DNA of 64,000 nucleotides from the NCBI GenBank assembly GCA_021234155.1, contig JAJEKV010000014.1:21593513-21657512 (forward strand), given 5' to 3'. Under the pieces are notes generated by a model. The model was not told the origin of the DNA. It worked only from the letters and a program-made list of their open reading frames with translations, and did no database searches. Of the stretch, positions 13,146 to 24,700 are shown piece by piece; the first letter of the stretch is position 1, and each line of letters begins with the position of its first letter. The position numbers and the translations under genes are program-made. This DNA comes from Isoetes taiwanensis. Lineage: Eukaryota; Streptophyta; Lycopodiopsida; Isoetales; Isoetaceae.

Positions 13146-13855
13146 GCGTTTGACGTTAGTTATTTTCAAACATAGTAGGAGAAAATGGCAGGCCAATTTT
13201 ATCAAGGTTCTGCATTCATATCATGCTTTCTGCTATACATTAACTTTATGCTTCCATTGTTTTTAATTTTTTAGAGTCCATCTACATTGGCATAAGGTAA
13301 GGCTGAAGATGATAGGGAATTGGCTATATTGTATAGTGGATTCCTGAGTTTGTTGGACGAAATTTGCACTAAGGATTTCTTTGTTTGTTTAATGCAGTTA
13401 AATCTAGAGGAAGGAGAAAATGGTATATAGATCTGCAAAATGGATGTTGTTGTCTATGGCCTCAAGTTCAAGAAATACATTGATGCCCACAAGACAAAGT
13501 TAGTGTTGTTCCAGATTTTATTGCAATAGTAATAGTCCCAACAAGCCAAATTGTCAAATGCTACAAAATACTGTATGGAGCCATCCAGTATGGACTAACC
13601 TCAGGAGCCATACAGTATGGACTGCCCTTGAATGAAAGTGGAAATGACTGCGCAGTTATCTGCAAGTTTATAGAGTTACCACATATTTCAAAAAGAAATC
13701 ATAATGCATAGCCGCAAAGCAATCCAAATACAAAGATGCCTTGGTATCGTCTATCATAACTGGACAGTGCTCTAAAAACTACTTAGAGATTAATGCGAAA
13801 GTATTCCTTCCCTAGAGAACTCAAAAACATGCAATACTTAATAGAAAACAAGTAC

Positions 13856-14187
13856 ATGTTTGGCCATGCCAAAGTCTGCCAATTTCACAATTCCATTTGT
13901 TTCCACAAGAATATTTGCGCCTTTGATGTCCCTGGCCAGGAAAAAGAGTTGTTAAAAGATAATAGCAAAACATGGAAGGGTTATAATATGAAGAAAATAA
14001 TAGGAGATATGGACGAGAGATGTAACCTGTGAACCGTATTTACACTGTGAAGATAAGCTAGCCCTGATAAGATCTGCCGAGTGTAGCTATAGATAACAGG
14101 TTCCTAAAACGGGCCATACTCATGAAGCAGTTTGTGAATTGAAGCTCCAGAAACGTACTCCAAATAAATGTATAATCTATCTTCCAT
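13856..14187 (-). pseudogene. Captured MAPKKK (YODA/MEKK-type) kinase fragment, copy A
   Basis: There are two exons on the minus strand. Exon 14187-14027 follows a ctcag acceptor and encodes YIYLEYVSGASIHKLLHEYG then TRQILSGLAYLHSVNTVHR, the hinge to HRD region of plant YODA/MAPKKK3-type kinases. Exon 13931-13856 encodes [20 protein letters not shown] and GMAKH, with the catalytic Asp and DFG. Splice sites (AG|GT) are kept, so genomic DNA was captured. A TAG replaces the expected Lys in the phrase before EPVI. The N-lobe and the rest of the C-lobe are absent. Confidence 0.8.
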
Positions 14188-14546
14188 CTGAGGAAAAGAC
14201 AACCTTAGGACCTAATAAGTAAACTCTGACATAAATTGGCACACTGGAGTTTATGAATTTTCTAACCCTTCTCCTCTCTCTCACAATTATGTCGAGGTTG
14301 TTGGTGGGCATTTAGCCACCACTTAGTTTTCCAACCAGATTCTACCAACTCTAGAACCAACATATTAAAATGCAAAATATTGGTTTAATTTAGGCCAATG
14401 TACAAGCACTACTCTTTGTCACAACAAGCCCCCATGTTAGGCCCTACATGGAAATTACCAACAATGCTAAAGCAAGAGATCATTCAACGTGCAAATCATC
14501 CCATTGCCATGATACAATTAGACAAAACATATCAGAATGAAACTAA

Positions 14547-15578
14547 CGTTTTCTTCTTTTAAATTCTAGAATGCAAGGGATTCCTGCTCAAATCCTGGTT
14601 AATTGAAGGAAATCGATTTGCGAATCTATTTTACATATTTCGTTGACTGTTAGGGAATTGCAACACTACCACAAGTAAGTCATTGTAAGTAGTTCGCATC
14701 TGAAATTATTTTTTGGTCGATTGCTCTTGCTGAATAGGCAGATAACAAGTTGGTTTTTAGAAGTGGTCGTTGATTTTTACAGGAATACGTTTTGCGATTA
14801 TTTGCTGTATAGCTTTTTGTTTTTATCTGTTTATTTGATATCTTACTTGAAAATTGTGAATTGCCTCTTACTCTTTTAGTTAAAGGCCCTATACGTACTT
14901 CCACAACTAGAGAGTTAGCATTTGAGTGTTAACTTAGTGAATATACCTAATGAATGTCTTTTACTATTGAAATTGGGTTGGTAAAGTAACTTGTAAGCAG
15001 TTGTCTCTACTTCTAGTCTGTACCACAAATTATTGCACTAGATATGCATGTAACGAAATGGTCAATAAATTGAACTTAGGTAAGTGAATTTCTTGTCATC
15101 AAATTCTCTTTCCTCCTGATTTAGTGTTTACTTCATCATACATTGCGCTACTCACATTGTTCCTTCGGCCTTTAATTGCTAGTGTCCTAGTTAGATTAGC
15201 TCTCTCCCTTTAGTGAGAGTACGCTGTTGCTACAATAGAACTGTAGTATGTATTCTTTGTGGCATTTTGCACGAGTGTGTGTTATAATGCTTCCGAGCAC
15301 CCAAAGACGTTGGACATGTGCTAAGTATTTGTCAAGTTTTATTCATCGCTCTTTTAAATGGCAGCACCTTTTTCTGCTTTTTATATTCTCTTAAGATTAT
15401 GGTTTCGTAGATTTTTTTATCTTGAAAAGAGACACTCTTTTTTATATCTTTTGTATGCTTTGTAATTTAGTTTGTATGTAGCATGTGTTTTTGCATGTAG
15501 AAATAATATGTAGCATGGGAAAGAAAGGGCAAAAGAAAAAAGGGAAAAACAAACATTCATTGGTACTGTTTGTAACAG
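14547..15578. other. Non-coding leader upstream of the Helitron Rep gene
   Basis: This is AT-rich sequence with no supportable gene. It may hold the 5' end and promoter of the Helitron that starts coding at 15579; I could not place a TC 5' terminus with confidence. Confidence 0.4.
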
Positions 15579-17412
15579 ATGATTAGAGCCGGTCGTCCAA
15601 GTTGTCATTGGGATTCACGATATGCACATGCGTATGATGAATTCTGTAGTTCTATTGCGCACAGATCATTTACAAACAAAAGGTGTGCAGAGTTGTTTTT
15701 AGAGGCAAACCCTGATGTAAAATTGTCAGTTAAAACAATATGCAATTATATGAGCAAGAGAAAGAAGTATGAATGCCAATCCAATACAGTTCGTTCAAGA
15801 AGTATAATTGCAGCAAGATGGTCGCAAATCTTATATAGTTTCAACGTATTTCGTCCTATTAATGAGCACAATTGTTTGTCAGAGAAATAGAGCTTGGAAT
15901 TGTTCGTAGAGGCGACCGTTGATCTGGAAGTAAGTGCCGCAACTATATTCGACCATTTGAACGAATGTAGGGAGATAACCAGAAAATTCACCTAATTTGA
16001 ACATTGATCGTGCTTTGACTATGGGATTATAGACCAAAAGTACATGGGAAACACGATATGCTGCTAAGTTTCATGAATTTCGAAGTTCTTCTTATTATAG
16101 ATGTTTATCTGAGAAAAGGTGTGTGGAATTGTCCGTACGAGTATTTCTTGATGTTGGCCTGTCTATGTGCATTATACGCAATATTTTAAGCAGAACTAGA
16201 AGAGCAGATGATTATTTCAGTGATGCAATCCTAAAGTTATTCAACGAGTATTCTATGGACATACCTATATTTACATGTGATCTTTGCAACAGATTATGCT
16301 TTGCGAAGCAAATGATGTATTCAAAAACACACTTCAAGAATATTTGGAATGTAGTTAATGGTATGTCATATAATGTTCGTAGTCATACATGCCAAAAGTG
16401 TCATGGGAAAAGAAAATATCTTGTACCTCAAAACATCATGATGGGAAAAGAAAATACCTTGTACCTCAATACATCATGATGAATTTCATACCTGAAGAGG
16501 TAAAGAACTTATCGGAATTGGAAAATTGGCTCATATCATTGAGAATTCCGTTTGCTTTAATATCATTATCAGACATTAGAATTGGTCAACATCGTTTGCG
16601 TGGTGGTCTAATACATGTTGCAACAGACATCAAAGGACAAGTTGCGTTACCACGTCTACATGATAATGATGTCGTGATAAGGTTGCAATTGAAAAGGAGA
16701 ATGTCGGATCCAAAATGCACACATGGAAGGTCCTGTTAGACCATTTGGTGTTATGTCTGCACTGAACTTTTTGCGTACTAGGAAATTGTACAAAGAAGCG
16801 AATGTAAAAATTGTTGATGACTGGAGTATTTTGTTTGAAAATAATATTGATATCATCGATATTGATGCGACCGATGATGATGTGGATCGAAGTAGCAATG
16901 GACACGAAGGGGACACCTTAATTTGGAATGTAACTCCTGAGATGATAAGGGACTACGCAGACACAATTGTTGCTGTAGCTCCTGGTGAAGGTTCTCATCC
17001 TCTAGGCTTGTATGCTATTCCACATGCAGAAGAAATGTGTTTTCCAGAATTGTTTGGTGATGAACCTAGGCCATCTATTACATATGATACGTTCACTTAC
17101 AAACCGATATGTCATTGGGAGTTAATGAATGCTGATCGACGTTTTGCAAGGTCCATATCGAACGCATTCTTTAAGTTAGTAAACGAAAAACTGAATTTTG
17201 TCAGTGGTTCGGCTAACTTTCGTATACGCCGTGGTAAACGAAATGATTTCAACCTAACATCAACAGATGCTTTGGATCCCATGAAGTTGCGAGAAGTTTG
17301 CAAGGCAAATATGGGATACACTGATTTGAAATCGTTGCGTTCGTCGCCTCAAAAATTAGACACTGTGAAGAAGGATGCAATGGCAATAATTCGGGAAATA
17401 GGTCCTTGTTAG
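15579..17412 (+). pseudogene. Helitron Rep/helicase gene, N-terminal half
   Basis: Four open pieces follow one another: 15579-15890, 16123-16479, 16389-16739 and 16723-17412. They encode three degenerate ~55-residue repeats, then a Cys finger (CDLCNRLCF ... CQKCH), then a DUF6570-like stretch (LENWLISLRIPFALISLSDI, LKRRMS), then the helitron-helicase-like N-terminal region (FPELFGDE, RRFARSISNAFFKLVNEKL). All are usual parts of Helitron RepHel proteins before the HUH nuclease. A TAG at 15888, a ~35-bp duplication near 16408-16477 and a frameshift near 16725 break the frame. The gene stops at 17412, and the HUH/Y2 nuclease core expected next is not found; the LTR element at 17444 begins immediately after. 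Confidence 0.85.
15600..16200 (+). repeat. Triplicated ~55-aa module in the Helitron N-terminus
   Basis: Three segments share one pattern: RYAHAYDEFCSSIAHRSFTN followed by KRCAELFLEANPDVKLSVKT; then LYSFNVFRPINEHNCLSEK followed by SLELFVEATVDLEVSAAT; then RYAAKFHEFRSSSYYRCLSE followed by KRCVELSVRVFLDVGLS. The shared core is W-x-Y/F-x(4)-F, then EK-x(2)-ELxVE, then DVxLSxxTI. Confidence 0.6.
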
Positions 17413-17443
17413 AACTGATCCTGTAACTTGTACGCGGTACTAT

Positions 17444-18037
17444 TGTTTGGGGTCTGGGTTCGGGAACTCCTGCAAGACAGCCCTCGGTGAGGACCTTTGG
17501 ATCTAACAGGAGAATTCGGGGAGCTATGTCACGCGAGATTTGCAAGAAGAACAAGGAAAAAGAACAGAAAGCAAAAAGAGAACAATGAGACCACAATAAT
17601 GAGAACAACTTCCTTGATGTCAATGAAGATACATGAGCTCTCGAAATGGAGAGAAAACTGAAGTGAGACAAGACTCAAAACTCATCTAAAAACTAGAGTG
17701 CTAGCTCTACTCATATATATAGTACAATGGCCTTTGACCCAATATAGACACTCTGACTGATTTCGGTGCCGACTCCTGGAAGGAGGCCTGATTTGCAGGA
17801 ATGCTGACGGTGCCTCTTGAAGTGCCTGAAATCACGCTGACGCTGACGCGGGCAGTGACGGGCCGTCACTTGTCTGAGCGCCTCCTCTTGACGCCCGGCG
17901 TGGTCTTTGTCTGCGTGGTCTGCTTGGTCTTCTGCTGGGCTTTTGACGACTGACCTGTGCCTGACTGTAGATCCTTGGCCTTGACTTGGTCCATCGTATG
18001 CATGAATAGTCCTGTTCCTGGAGGTACAGGATTAACA
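17444..18037 (-). repeat. 3' LTR of copy 2
   Basis: On the minus strand it starts TGTTAATCC after the PPT and ends CCCCAAACA. It aligns with the LTR at 2155-2723. The stop codon of the gag-like ORF (TGT TAA) lies within its first bases. Confidence 0.8.
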
Positions 18038-20916
18038 CTCCCCCCCCACCAAACGACACTCAGAGTGAAGAAAAGGAGGAAGTGTTTCCGAGGGCGGGAA
18101 GCCAGCAGTTTGAAAGTGATCCTCACGGGAATGAGGACGGGCGCCATTATGGTAATTGCCAATGAGGTCCTGGCATGTTTGAAGAGCGTCAGGAGTGTTG
18201 AGCCCAAGGGCAGGATCTGCATCAATGAGGAATTTAGAGCGCACCATGTCTTCCAGGGCAGCATGTGCTTCCGAAGGAACGAACTGGCACTCCATGAGAA
18301 GACAGGTCTGGAGACCGAAGGCACTGACGCTGGCATTCGGGTTGCAATAAAAGATGGGACGCTGCCGATTTAAGGAGCTTACCAGGATGCACTTGAGAGC
18401 AGCACAGAAGCCAGCTTGACGGTGAACTGAAGGGTCTGGTGAGGTGGCGGCATTCTGCAAGAAGGTATCAAGGCCATGAAGAGCATCAGCAGGCCATTGC
18501 CAACCACGCTCATTAGAAATATAGATCCAATTTGCAGTGTTGTCCAAGGTGGCACCATCCTCCCAATCGGAGCGTCTGACAAAACGAGGATCCCACCGGA
18601 GATCCGTCGAGATCTGAGGGGGAGTCCACCCTGCGTGGCCATCCAGGACCTTGGTCCAAAAGGGAAGACGCCAGTCGGAGGTCAAAAATCTGGGGCATGG
18701 AGGGACACCCAGTGAAGCATATGGAGAGGGAGCCATGCCCGTGGGCGTGGGCTGCTGAGCCTGCTCCCTGAATTCTCGTACAAGGTCGGGATCAAGCGCT
18801 TTGCACCACTGGTCCCAATCAGAAGCAGAGAGCTGAGTATAGACAGGAGGACTATCCCAACCTGTTGGTATTGTCTTGCTATCCAAAAGGGCCATAGAGG
18901 TAAATGATGAGTAAGCTCTGGCATGTACTCCTGATGAAGAGTGTGAGTCCGATCATGATCCTTGAGATACGGGTTGTTATCCAATAACAACCAGTGAGCT
19001 TGTGAGTCGCCCTGAAAGTTTTGATGTGGCCCATCACGGAATTTGTCTTGTGTATCAGCCAGATAGAAGTCATGGAAGATGTACGCCATCGGCTGAACAA
19101 CTCTGAAGGTGATCAATTCCGGGTCTTCACAGTGAATGAGGTCGAAGATTAAAAGGGCACAGAGTAAACCTTTGTCTTCAACTGAGAGGTCTGGCCAAAT
19201 CCGAAGAAAATCCTCACTGCGCATGTGGGCATCAACCTGACCATCTGCTGTGTACCACTTCAAAAGAAAGAGGTGGCGGCGGGCAACCACATAATCTAGA
19301 AGGAATAGCGAAATCCACAGACATGTGGAGAGCTATATTAATGTAGCCCTCTTGTTTAGTTTGGGCCTCTTCGGCAGATTGGACAGCATGCTGGAGCTGA
19401 TGTTCAAGATCGCGGATCCGGTGTTTCTTTTCTAACAGAAGACGTGATTGATCACGGACCCGTTTCTGAGGAAGCGTGGCATGTGAAGAGGATTGCCCAG
19501 GAGTATGTAGTCGAAGCATGGCAATCTCGTCATCATCAAGTATCTTTTGTTTCTTGGCCTCCGTGAGTTGATCCTGGAGAGGCGTGAGCTGACTGGTTAG
19601 CGTGGAAAGCTGAGCTTCTAAAGAGGCAATTTGAGCGTCACGCGCTGTAAGGGCATGGGCTTGAGTGGTGTAATTCCGAGAAAGCTCTGTATACAGCGTG
19701 TCAAGCTTAGCAATGTCTTTATCTTTGTCAACCAAGAGAGTCTCCCTTGCCTTGACCTGCTTCCTGAATGGTGGTTTCCAATTGAGCCTGCTGATCAGCA
19801 AGCAGACTGTTCTGATCGTGGGCAGTTTTTAGATCCTCACGGGCATGTAAAAGAGCCTCGTGCTTTTCTTGAAGCGTGTCCTCCAGAGTGTGAACTTGCG
19901 TGTTAGCAGCTTGAAGGTCTCTGTGAACCGCGACGCTTGAACCCCATTCATGAGAAGTTCCTGGGATTCTTGCAACTTGAGAGCCGCAGCTTGAACATCC
20001 TGCTGGTATTGATACAGAAGCTGGCGAGGATGTGGAGGTGCAGGGGTCTGCTGTTGCCTGGTTTGTGACGTTTGAGAGACATGATGAGAATCAGAGGGCA
20101 TGGATTCCGTGGAGGAAGAAGAGACTGTGACATGCGTGGCGTTGCGTTGAACATGACCAGGAGAAGAAGGGCGTGAAGGTGCAGCCTGTTGGGTGTGAGG
20201 AAGGGAATGAAGGGACTGCTAAGTGGAGGCATGAGAAATAGAAGGTGACCCCGAGAGAGGAAGGTAATGACGGATGATGGCTTGAAGATGAGCGCCCACC
20301 GAGGAATCAAAGCCAGAGGAAGGGGCAACTCGAATACGATCTACTTCTTGAAAAAGTCGGAAGAACAGCTGTTGGGGCCAATCCAGATGGTGAGTGGAGC
20401 ATGTGGCCGTGATGACAATATTGTAGAACGGTTTGTTGATATGGGTGTTTTTGATGGAGTACCCAAGCAATTTGCGCCAGAGAAACTTGACAAAAGTATC
20501 ATGGGGCTTGGCAATGCTGGTGAGACGATGCATGTTAGCTTGATAAGGAACAGCGCCAAACTGAGTGACATCTATGTCCTGTAAGGTAGCCCAAGATAAA
20601 GAAGGTTTTTGCAAAGGAATATGGAATACCTCAGAAATCAGGGGCTGAGTAAGCAAAATGGTGGTGCCATCGACCATGGTAGCATAGCCTTCCGGGCTGT
20701 TGACGATGTGAGTGACAAACTGCTTCAATTGCTCTGGATTTGGTGCAGGGAGATCCATTTGTGAGAATTCGTAAAGCTTCTGGCGTTCCACGACTTCACG
20801 ACTCAGGCCAACAAGGGCGTCTTGAAAGGTGGGGTCGAGAAGGTCACAGACTCAAAAAGAGCTGGATCCCTTGGAGCAGAAACTTGAAGTGTGGGAAATT
20901 TGGGTGCAGTAGCCAT
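18032..20916 (-). pseudogene. gag-like coiled-coil gene of copy 2, frameshifted
   Basis: The first ATG is at 20916 (MATAPKFPTLQVSAPRDPAL). After an early 1-nt frameshift the protein continues through a globular N-terminal domain (20791-20219; motifs TTILLTQPLISEVFHIPLQK and FYNIVITATCSTHHLDWPQQ), a P/Q/S-rich linker, a long coiled coil (about 20100-19232), and the W/P-rich C-terminal domain (19290-18032). The full protein would be roughly 950 residues. At least four frameshifts split it. The N-terminal domain resembles domains annotated in plants as putative transposon protein, but I cannot confirm that without a search. No pol domains are present. Confidence 0.65.
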
Positions 20917-21365
20917 GGCAAAGAGCGTCAGAGAAGAACTGTCTTGAGAAGGCGGAGAGCGGAGAGTGGAAGACGAAGACGAAGATGGACGAAAAGGTGT
21001 TTAGGGCGCAGAAGTGTTTCTTGAAGGGGCAGGAAGCGATGACCGTTGATGAGGCCAGGTGGCGAGAGATGCGAAGGAGACGCTTGAGAGGTAAAAATTT
21101 GGCTAAGTCCCCAAGCAACTAAGGGAGAGGGAATGGACGGTGGAGATGAGACGTGAATGAACGATCGGATGTGACAGCTGGCAAAGGTACACATTTTAAT
21201 GTTCGACGGGTATGAAAAGAAGGAATGGCATTTAATGTAGGCAACTCGAAGGGGAATGTCATTAAAACGAAGATGTCAGAAGGTACCATGGCTAGATATG
21301 CAGCGGGAGAAAAGATTCCAAATTAGAAACGACCTTGCATTGCAACCATGTCGGCGAGTTTTCTG
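20917..21365. other. Spacer between LTR element copy 2 and the small Cys-rich ORF
   Basis: No gene is seen. The first part may be 5' UTR of the gag-like element; no LTR match is present. Confidence 0.4.
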
Positions 21366-21409
21366 ATTGGACCACGTCGACAGGAGTCGCGTCGGTTGGG
21401 CTATATAAG
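21366..21409 (+). promoter_or_regulatory. Predicted promoter of the small Cys-rich ORF
   Basis: ATTGG (a reversed CCAAT box) at 21366-21370 is followed by an ACGT-core element (ccacgtcgac) and a TATATAAG box at 21402-21409. A transcript starting about 25-30 bp downstream would begin just before the ATG at 21447. Confidence 0.55.
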
Positions 21410-21446
21410 AGGAACAGTGGGCAACGCTGAGACACCCTTGGCGATC

Positions 21447-21713
21447 ATGAGCATGAGTATGGCAGCGGCTGGACTGAACGAAGATTGCACCATGCCTACC
21501 AACTGCCAGGAATGGATAACCTGCAACATGAACTGCTTGGACCTGTGGAAATGCCACAACCGTGGCATCGCGATGGACGGCTGGTGCAAGGGGATGGCTG
21601 AACATCCCGACCCCCTGACCAACGCCATGGAGGTGGTGGTCCATCTGCGCTGGGATCCGGAGCAGAACTACTACCACATCGTGCGCATCACCTCTGCTCC
21701 CAACCCGGAGTAG
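21447..21713 (+). CDS. Small cysteine-rich protein, 88 aa, unknown function
   Basis: An intronless ORF is preceded by a TATA box and CCAAT-like site. The frame is also open further upstream, but the TATA box lies between, so the start is put at 21447; the in-frame ATG at 21459 has the better plant context (ATGGC). The N-terminal half has six Cys at residues 14, 20, 26, 30, 36 and 47 (spacing x5, x5, x3, x5, x10), with W and M between them. The C-terminal half is Cys-free (VVVHLRWDPEQNYYHIVRI). There is no signal peptide or membrane segment. GC content is clearly higher than the surrounding DNA. I recognise no family. It lies among transposons, so it may be a transposed gene, a transposon accessory ORF, or chance. 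Confidence 0.5.
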   Translation: MSMSMAAAGLNEDCTMPTNCQEWITCNMNCLDLWKCHNRGIAMDGWCKGMAEHPDPLTNAMEVVVHLRWDPEQNYYHIVRITSAPNPE

Positions 21714-24700
21714 AGGGATTTTTAACTTTGCTCGAGCCATCTTGCTTGCTCATAGAGCCCAGAATGTTGTAGGAGAGCCTTCAAGTATACCCTTAGATTC
21801 TAGGATATACGAGCGTTGCTCTCGAAGTACAGGGACAGAGCCACCGAAGAGCGAGAGGCGCAACTTCTTGAAGACATCAAGGTCCCAACCGATGTACACA
21901 CAGATAAGGAGAGGAGACCGAAAAGGCAGACCCAAGAGAGGGAAGCACAACGACAAACACCTCAACCGACAAACAAGTAGAACAGGACACCACCAACCTA
22001 TCATCAATCTTCATCAAATGGGAAGGATATTTGGTAACCAGCGGCATCAAGAATTTTCTAGATGTCAACCTCTCGGCTACCACGTCCATGAGCTCACATC
22101 AGAAAGAGGATCTCAATGCCTTCACCAACTCGATGCACATGAGTTTCAAATGGAAGAACGCAAGGCAATAAAATACAAAAGCGAAGACGTTAGACATCGA
22201 TGCCGCATTAGCATCACGAGGTAGGGCCAGAGGGCATAATCTTCCGTCGAGGAGAGAAGTCATGGCGACACAGGAGCATATAGAAACCGGAGGAAAGACC
22301 ACCACAACCTTGCAGCCCAGCAGCTCAAGCGAATGTCATGAAACGTCAACAAAAGGAGCAACCAAACTAGGCAATCACAAAGCACCTACTGGCGACGGGG
22401 ACGAAGTTTCCAGCTCCCTTGCACCAAATAGAGAACTTTCATCGGTTCCAAAAAGTAGGAGACCATGAGAGGGAGGAGACGATATCAAGGAGGAGAATAT
22501 CCCACTCGAACAAGAATTCCCGACCCGAAACACCTAGAAACCAAAGGAAGGGCGACCTTACTACGCCGCCCAAGGAGTACGAGACTTCGAATGGATAGGA
22601 CCCAAAGGACGAAGGAGACGACCTAGCCAGCAGGTACAAATCACGCAAAGGTGACCAAAAGGAGCTATGATAGGTGCAATGGAGATGATCACACTTCCAG
22701 GCACAAGAGATGCACCTCGAATGGAGCAAAGCCCAAGCAACAGAGTCGCGACTCGAAATTCAACCTCATGGAGGAATGACAAGGCATGCCTACCGACCAC
22801 GATCTCGAGCTTCAAGACATTCAAGAATGCCCGACCGCAACGCCGGTGATCCTACTCAAGTGATCAACGGCACCGCATTATCGGCAACACTTGACGAACT
22901 TATGACACGAGTGGCCTCAATAATAGAAGGAGGAACGACCCGACATCAACGAGCCAACTAAGAAGGCAACATCTCGACGACCATAGCTCCACCTTGTGGT
23001 AATATAGGGTGATGCCCTATGACACGGGTATTAGATGGAGATGCACTTACGAAAAGGCAATCGCGACGAGGAAATATGCCTTCAACAACTAGGTGATGGC
23101 TTCGGGTACTCCTACCAAGAATTAGAAGAGAAGAAGCCAATCACATCTCCGACATGGGCACATCAAATGCCTAAGGTAGAAGCATTCGCACCTTAACGAC
23201 AAGGATAGCAACCGGCACCTTCAATGAAAAAAGAGAGTTCAAGATAACAGCCGGGCTATCCAACGACAAGAGTATATCTAAGGCGGTACTTCTTCAACTC
23301 AAGGGTAAAGTCAGTGCACATATAAGGATCCATCATCCCGACAACGGAGCCATCGGGGAGGAGAGCCATGATGCCTTACTTGCCGAGAGACCGACATGCA
23401 TAGAGGGACAAAGGCCGAGAACTCGAAAGCCGGAGAAGTGCTAGCAACCGACTTCTTCCACGAGCTCCCTAGAGGCAACAGAGGATCAAAACCGACGAGC
23501 ACAATCTAAGCCACCTAAGGTACCTCAAGACAGGGAAGACAAAGATAGCACGATGGAACGTGACAACGCCCAAGCCATGTGATCGAGGGATCAAACAAGG
23601 AAGTTTGGAAACTTCGATGGAGAAGCAACTAATCGAGGCGAGCCGATGACTTGCACGCTGACTTGCATGCAACTTGGTGAACCCAAGGATGGACGATTCA
23701 AAGAACAATCTGCGAGAAGAGCACAACTCCGAGGAGGAGTATAGCCAAAGGAATCGCGCCGACACCTCAAGAGACGCCTTCAAATAGCTTCAAGTATCAT
23801 GAAGGGGGGAACAAGCACCGCTTAGAGAACGGGATCGAGAAGCGGATCGAAATGTCGAAGCATCAACGACCACCACACCTTTAGTTAGAATGTGATGCAA
23901 AGCGTGTTGTGCCATAGCCGACAAACATCGGAGGGCCCAAGTACATCAACAAGTTACCCCGGAGTACGAGCTGACGTACAAATAGGAGGATATGGATCGT
24001 CAACACCATTGCACCGGGAGGAACACCGATGACATTGCCAAGGAGTAGGTGTGCAACTCGGAGGGAACAAGGGGGACCTAATAGCTCTAGTAGTAATTGT
24101 AATTATGTAAGTTATATGCTTTTCATATATAGTTCCCTTGTTATTCCCCCCCATAGCGTAACAGATCAAAGGAAGAGATGTCAGGCAATTTGCAGGGGTG
24201 AAGCAATCAACATCCTCAACACTCTTCGGGCAACAAGAGGACTCGATGTATGAGACGTCGATGGAGTCGAAGAAACAATATCGGATACAGAGTCGTCCTT
24301 TAGCCGCCAAGACAAAGAGTTCAAGATGAAAGATCTTTTTCAACGGCCCACCTTCAAAGCTTTTGAAAAGCGGCATGGAAGATTTCAAGTGATCAACTAC
24401 ACCATCAAGCCACTAGCAATGAGAGGCTTCTAACGAACAAAGTCAACCTCTACATCAAAGAGGAGCCATCGTCAAGGAGACTGAAGTATCGAGCGACTCG
24501 GAAGAACGTCACCGTGCTACTTCAAGCAGGCAACGAGTGGATGAGCTTCTAGCAAGGTCAAGGATCTAAGGCCATGGGGCCTAGTAGGTTAAATGTAGGG
24601 ATGGTAACATCCATATTGGGATTAGAAGGCATTGTTAGATATTCTCGCCGAAAGGATTGCCCCAATATTGAGCTAAGCGTCAAGTATTGGGAAGGAAACG

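Larger units (their letters stand above)
11348..14546 (+). mobile_element. Helitron-derived segment, copy A
   Basis: This is a direct repeat of 30673-34123 with scattered substitutions. Homology begins at gttcagtttagttcag and stops at aatgaaactaa in both copies. Relative to copy B it lacks about 250 bp inside the RPA-like gene. The shared cargo is an RPA-like gene (+), an LRR-kinase fragment (+) and a MAPKKK fragment (-), all with introns. In copy B this segment directly follows the Pif1-type helicase, which links it to a Helitron. Copy A lies about 1 kb upstream of the Helitron N-terminal gene, so it could be the tail of a preceding element. Confidence 0.75.
17444..20916 (-). mobile_element. 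gag-only LTR retroelement, copy 2
   Basis: This is the same family as 1-2723, on the opposite strand. Reading the minus strand there is one long gag-like gene (20916-18032), a PPT at 18038-18052 and a 3' LTR at 18037-17444. No second LTR copy was found upstream to 21.3 kb, so the 5' end is truncated or replaced. It abuts the last base of the Helitron N-terminal gene region and so lies in the block that splits the Helitron. Confidence 0.75.

Noticed and set aside
14543-14546. CTAA shared at the right end of Helitron copies A and B, resembling the CTRR terminus
   Set aside because: The next bases are C in copy A and A in copy B, not the expected T, and no clear hairpin lies just upstream, so it is not called a Helitron 3' end.
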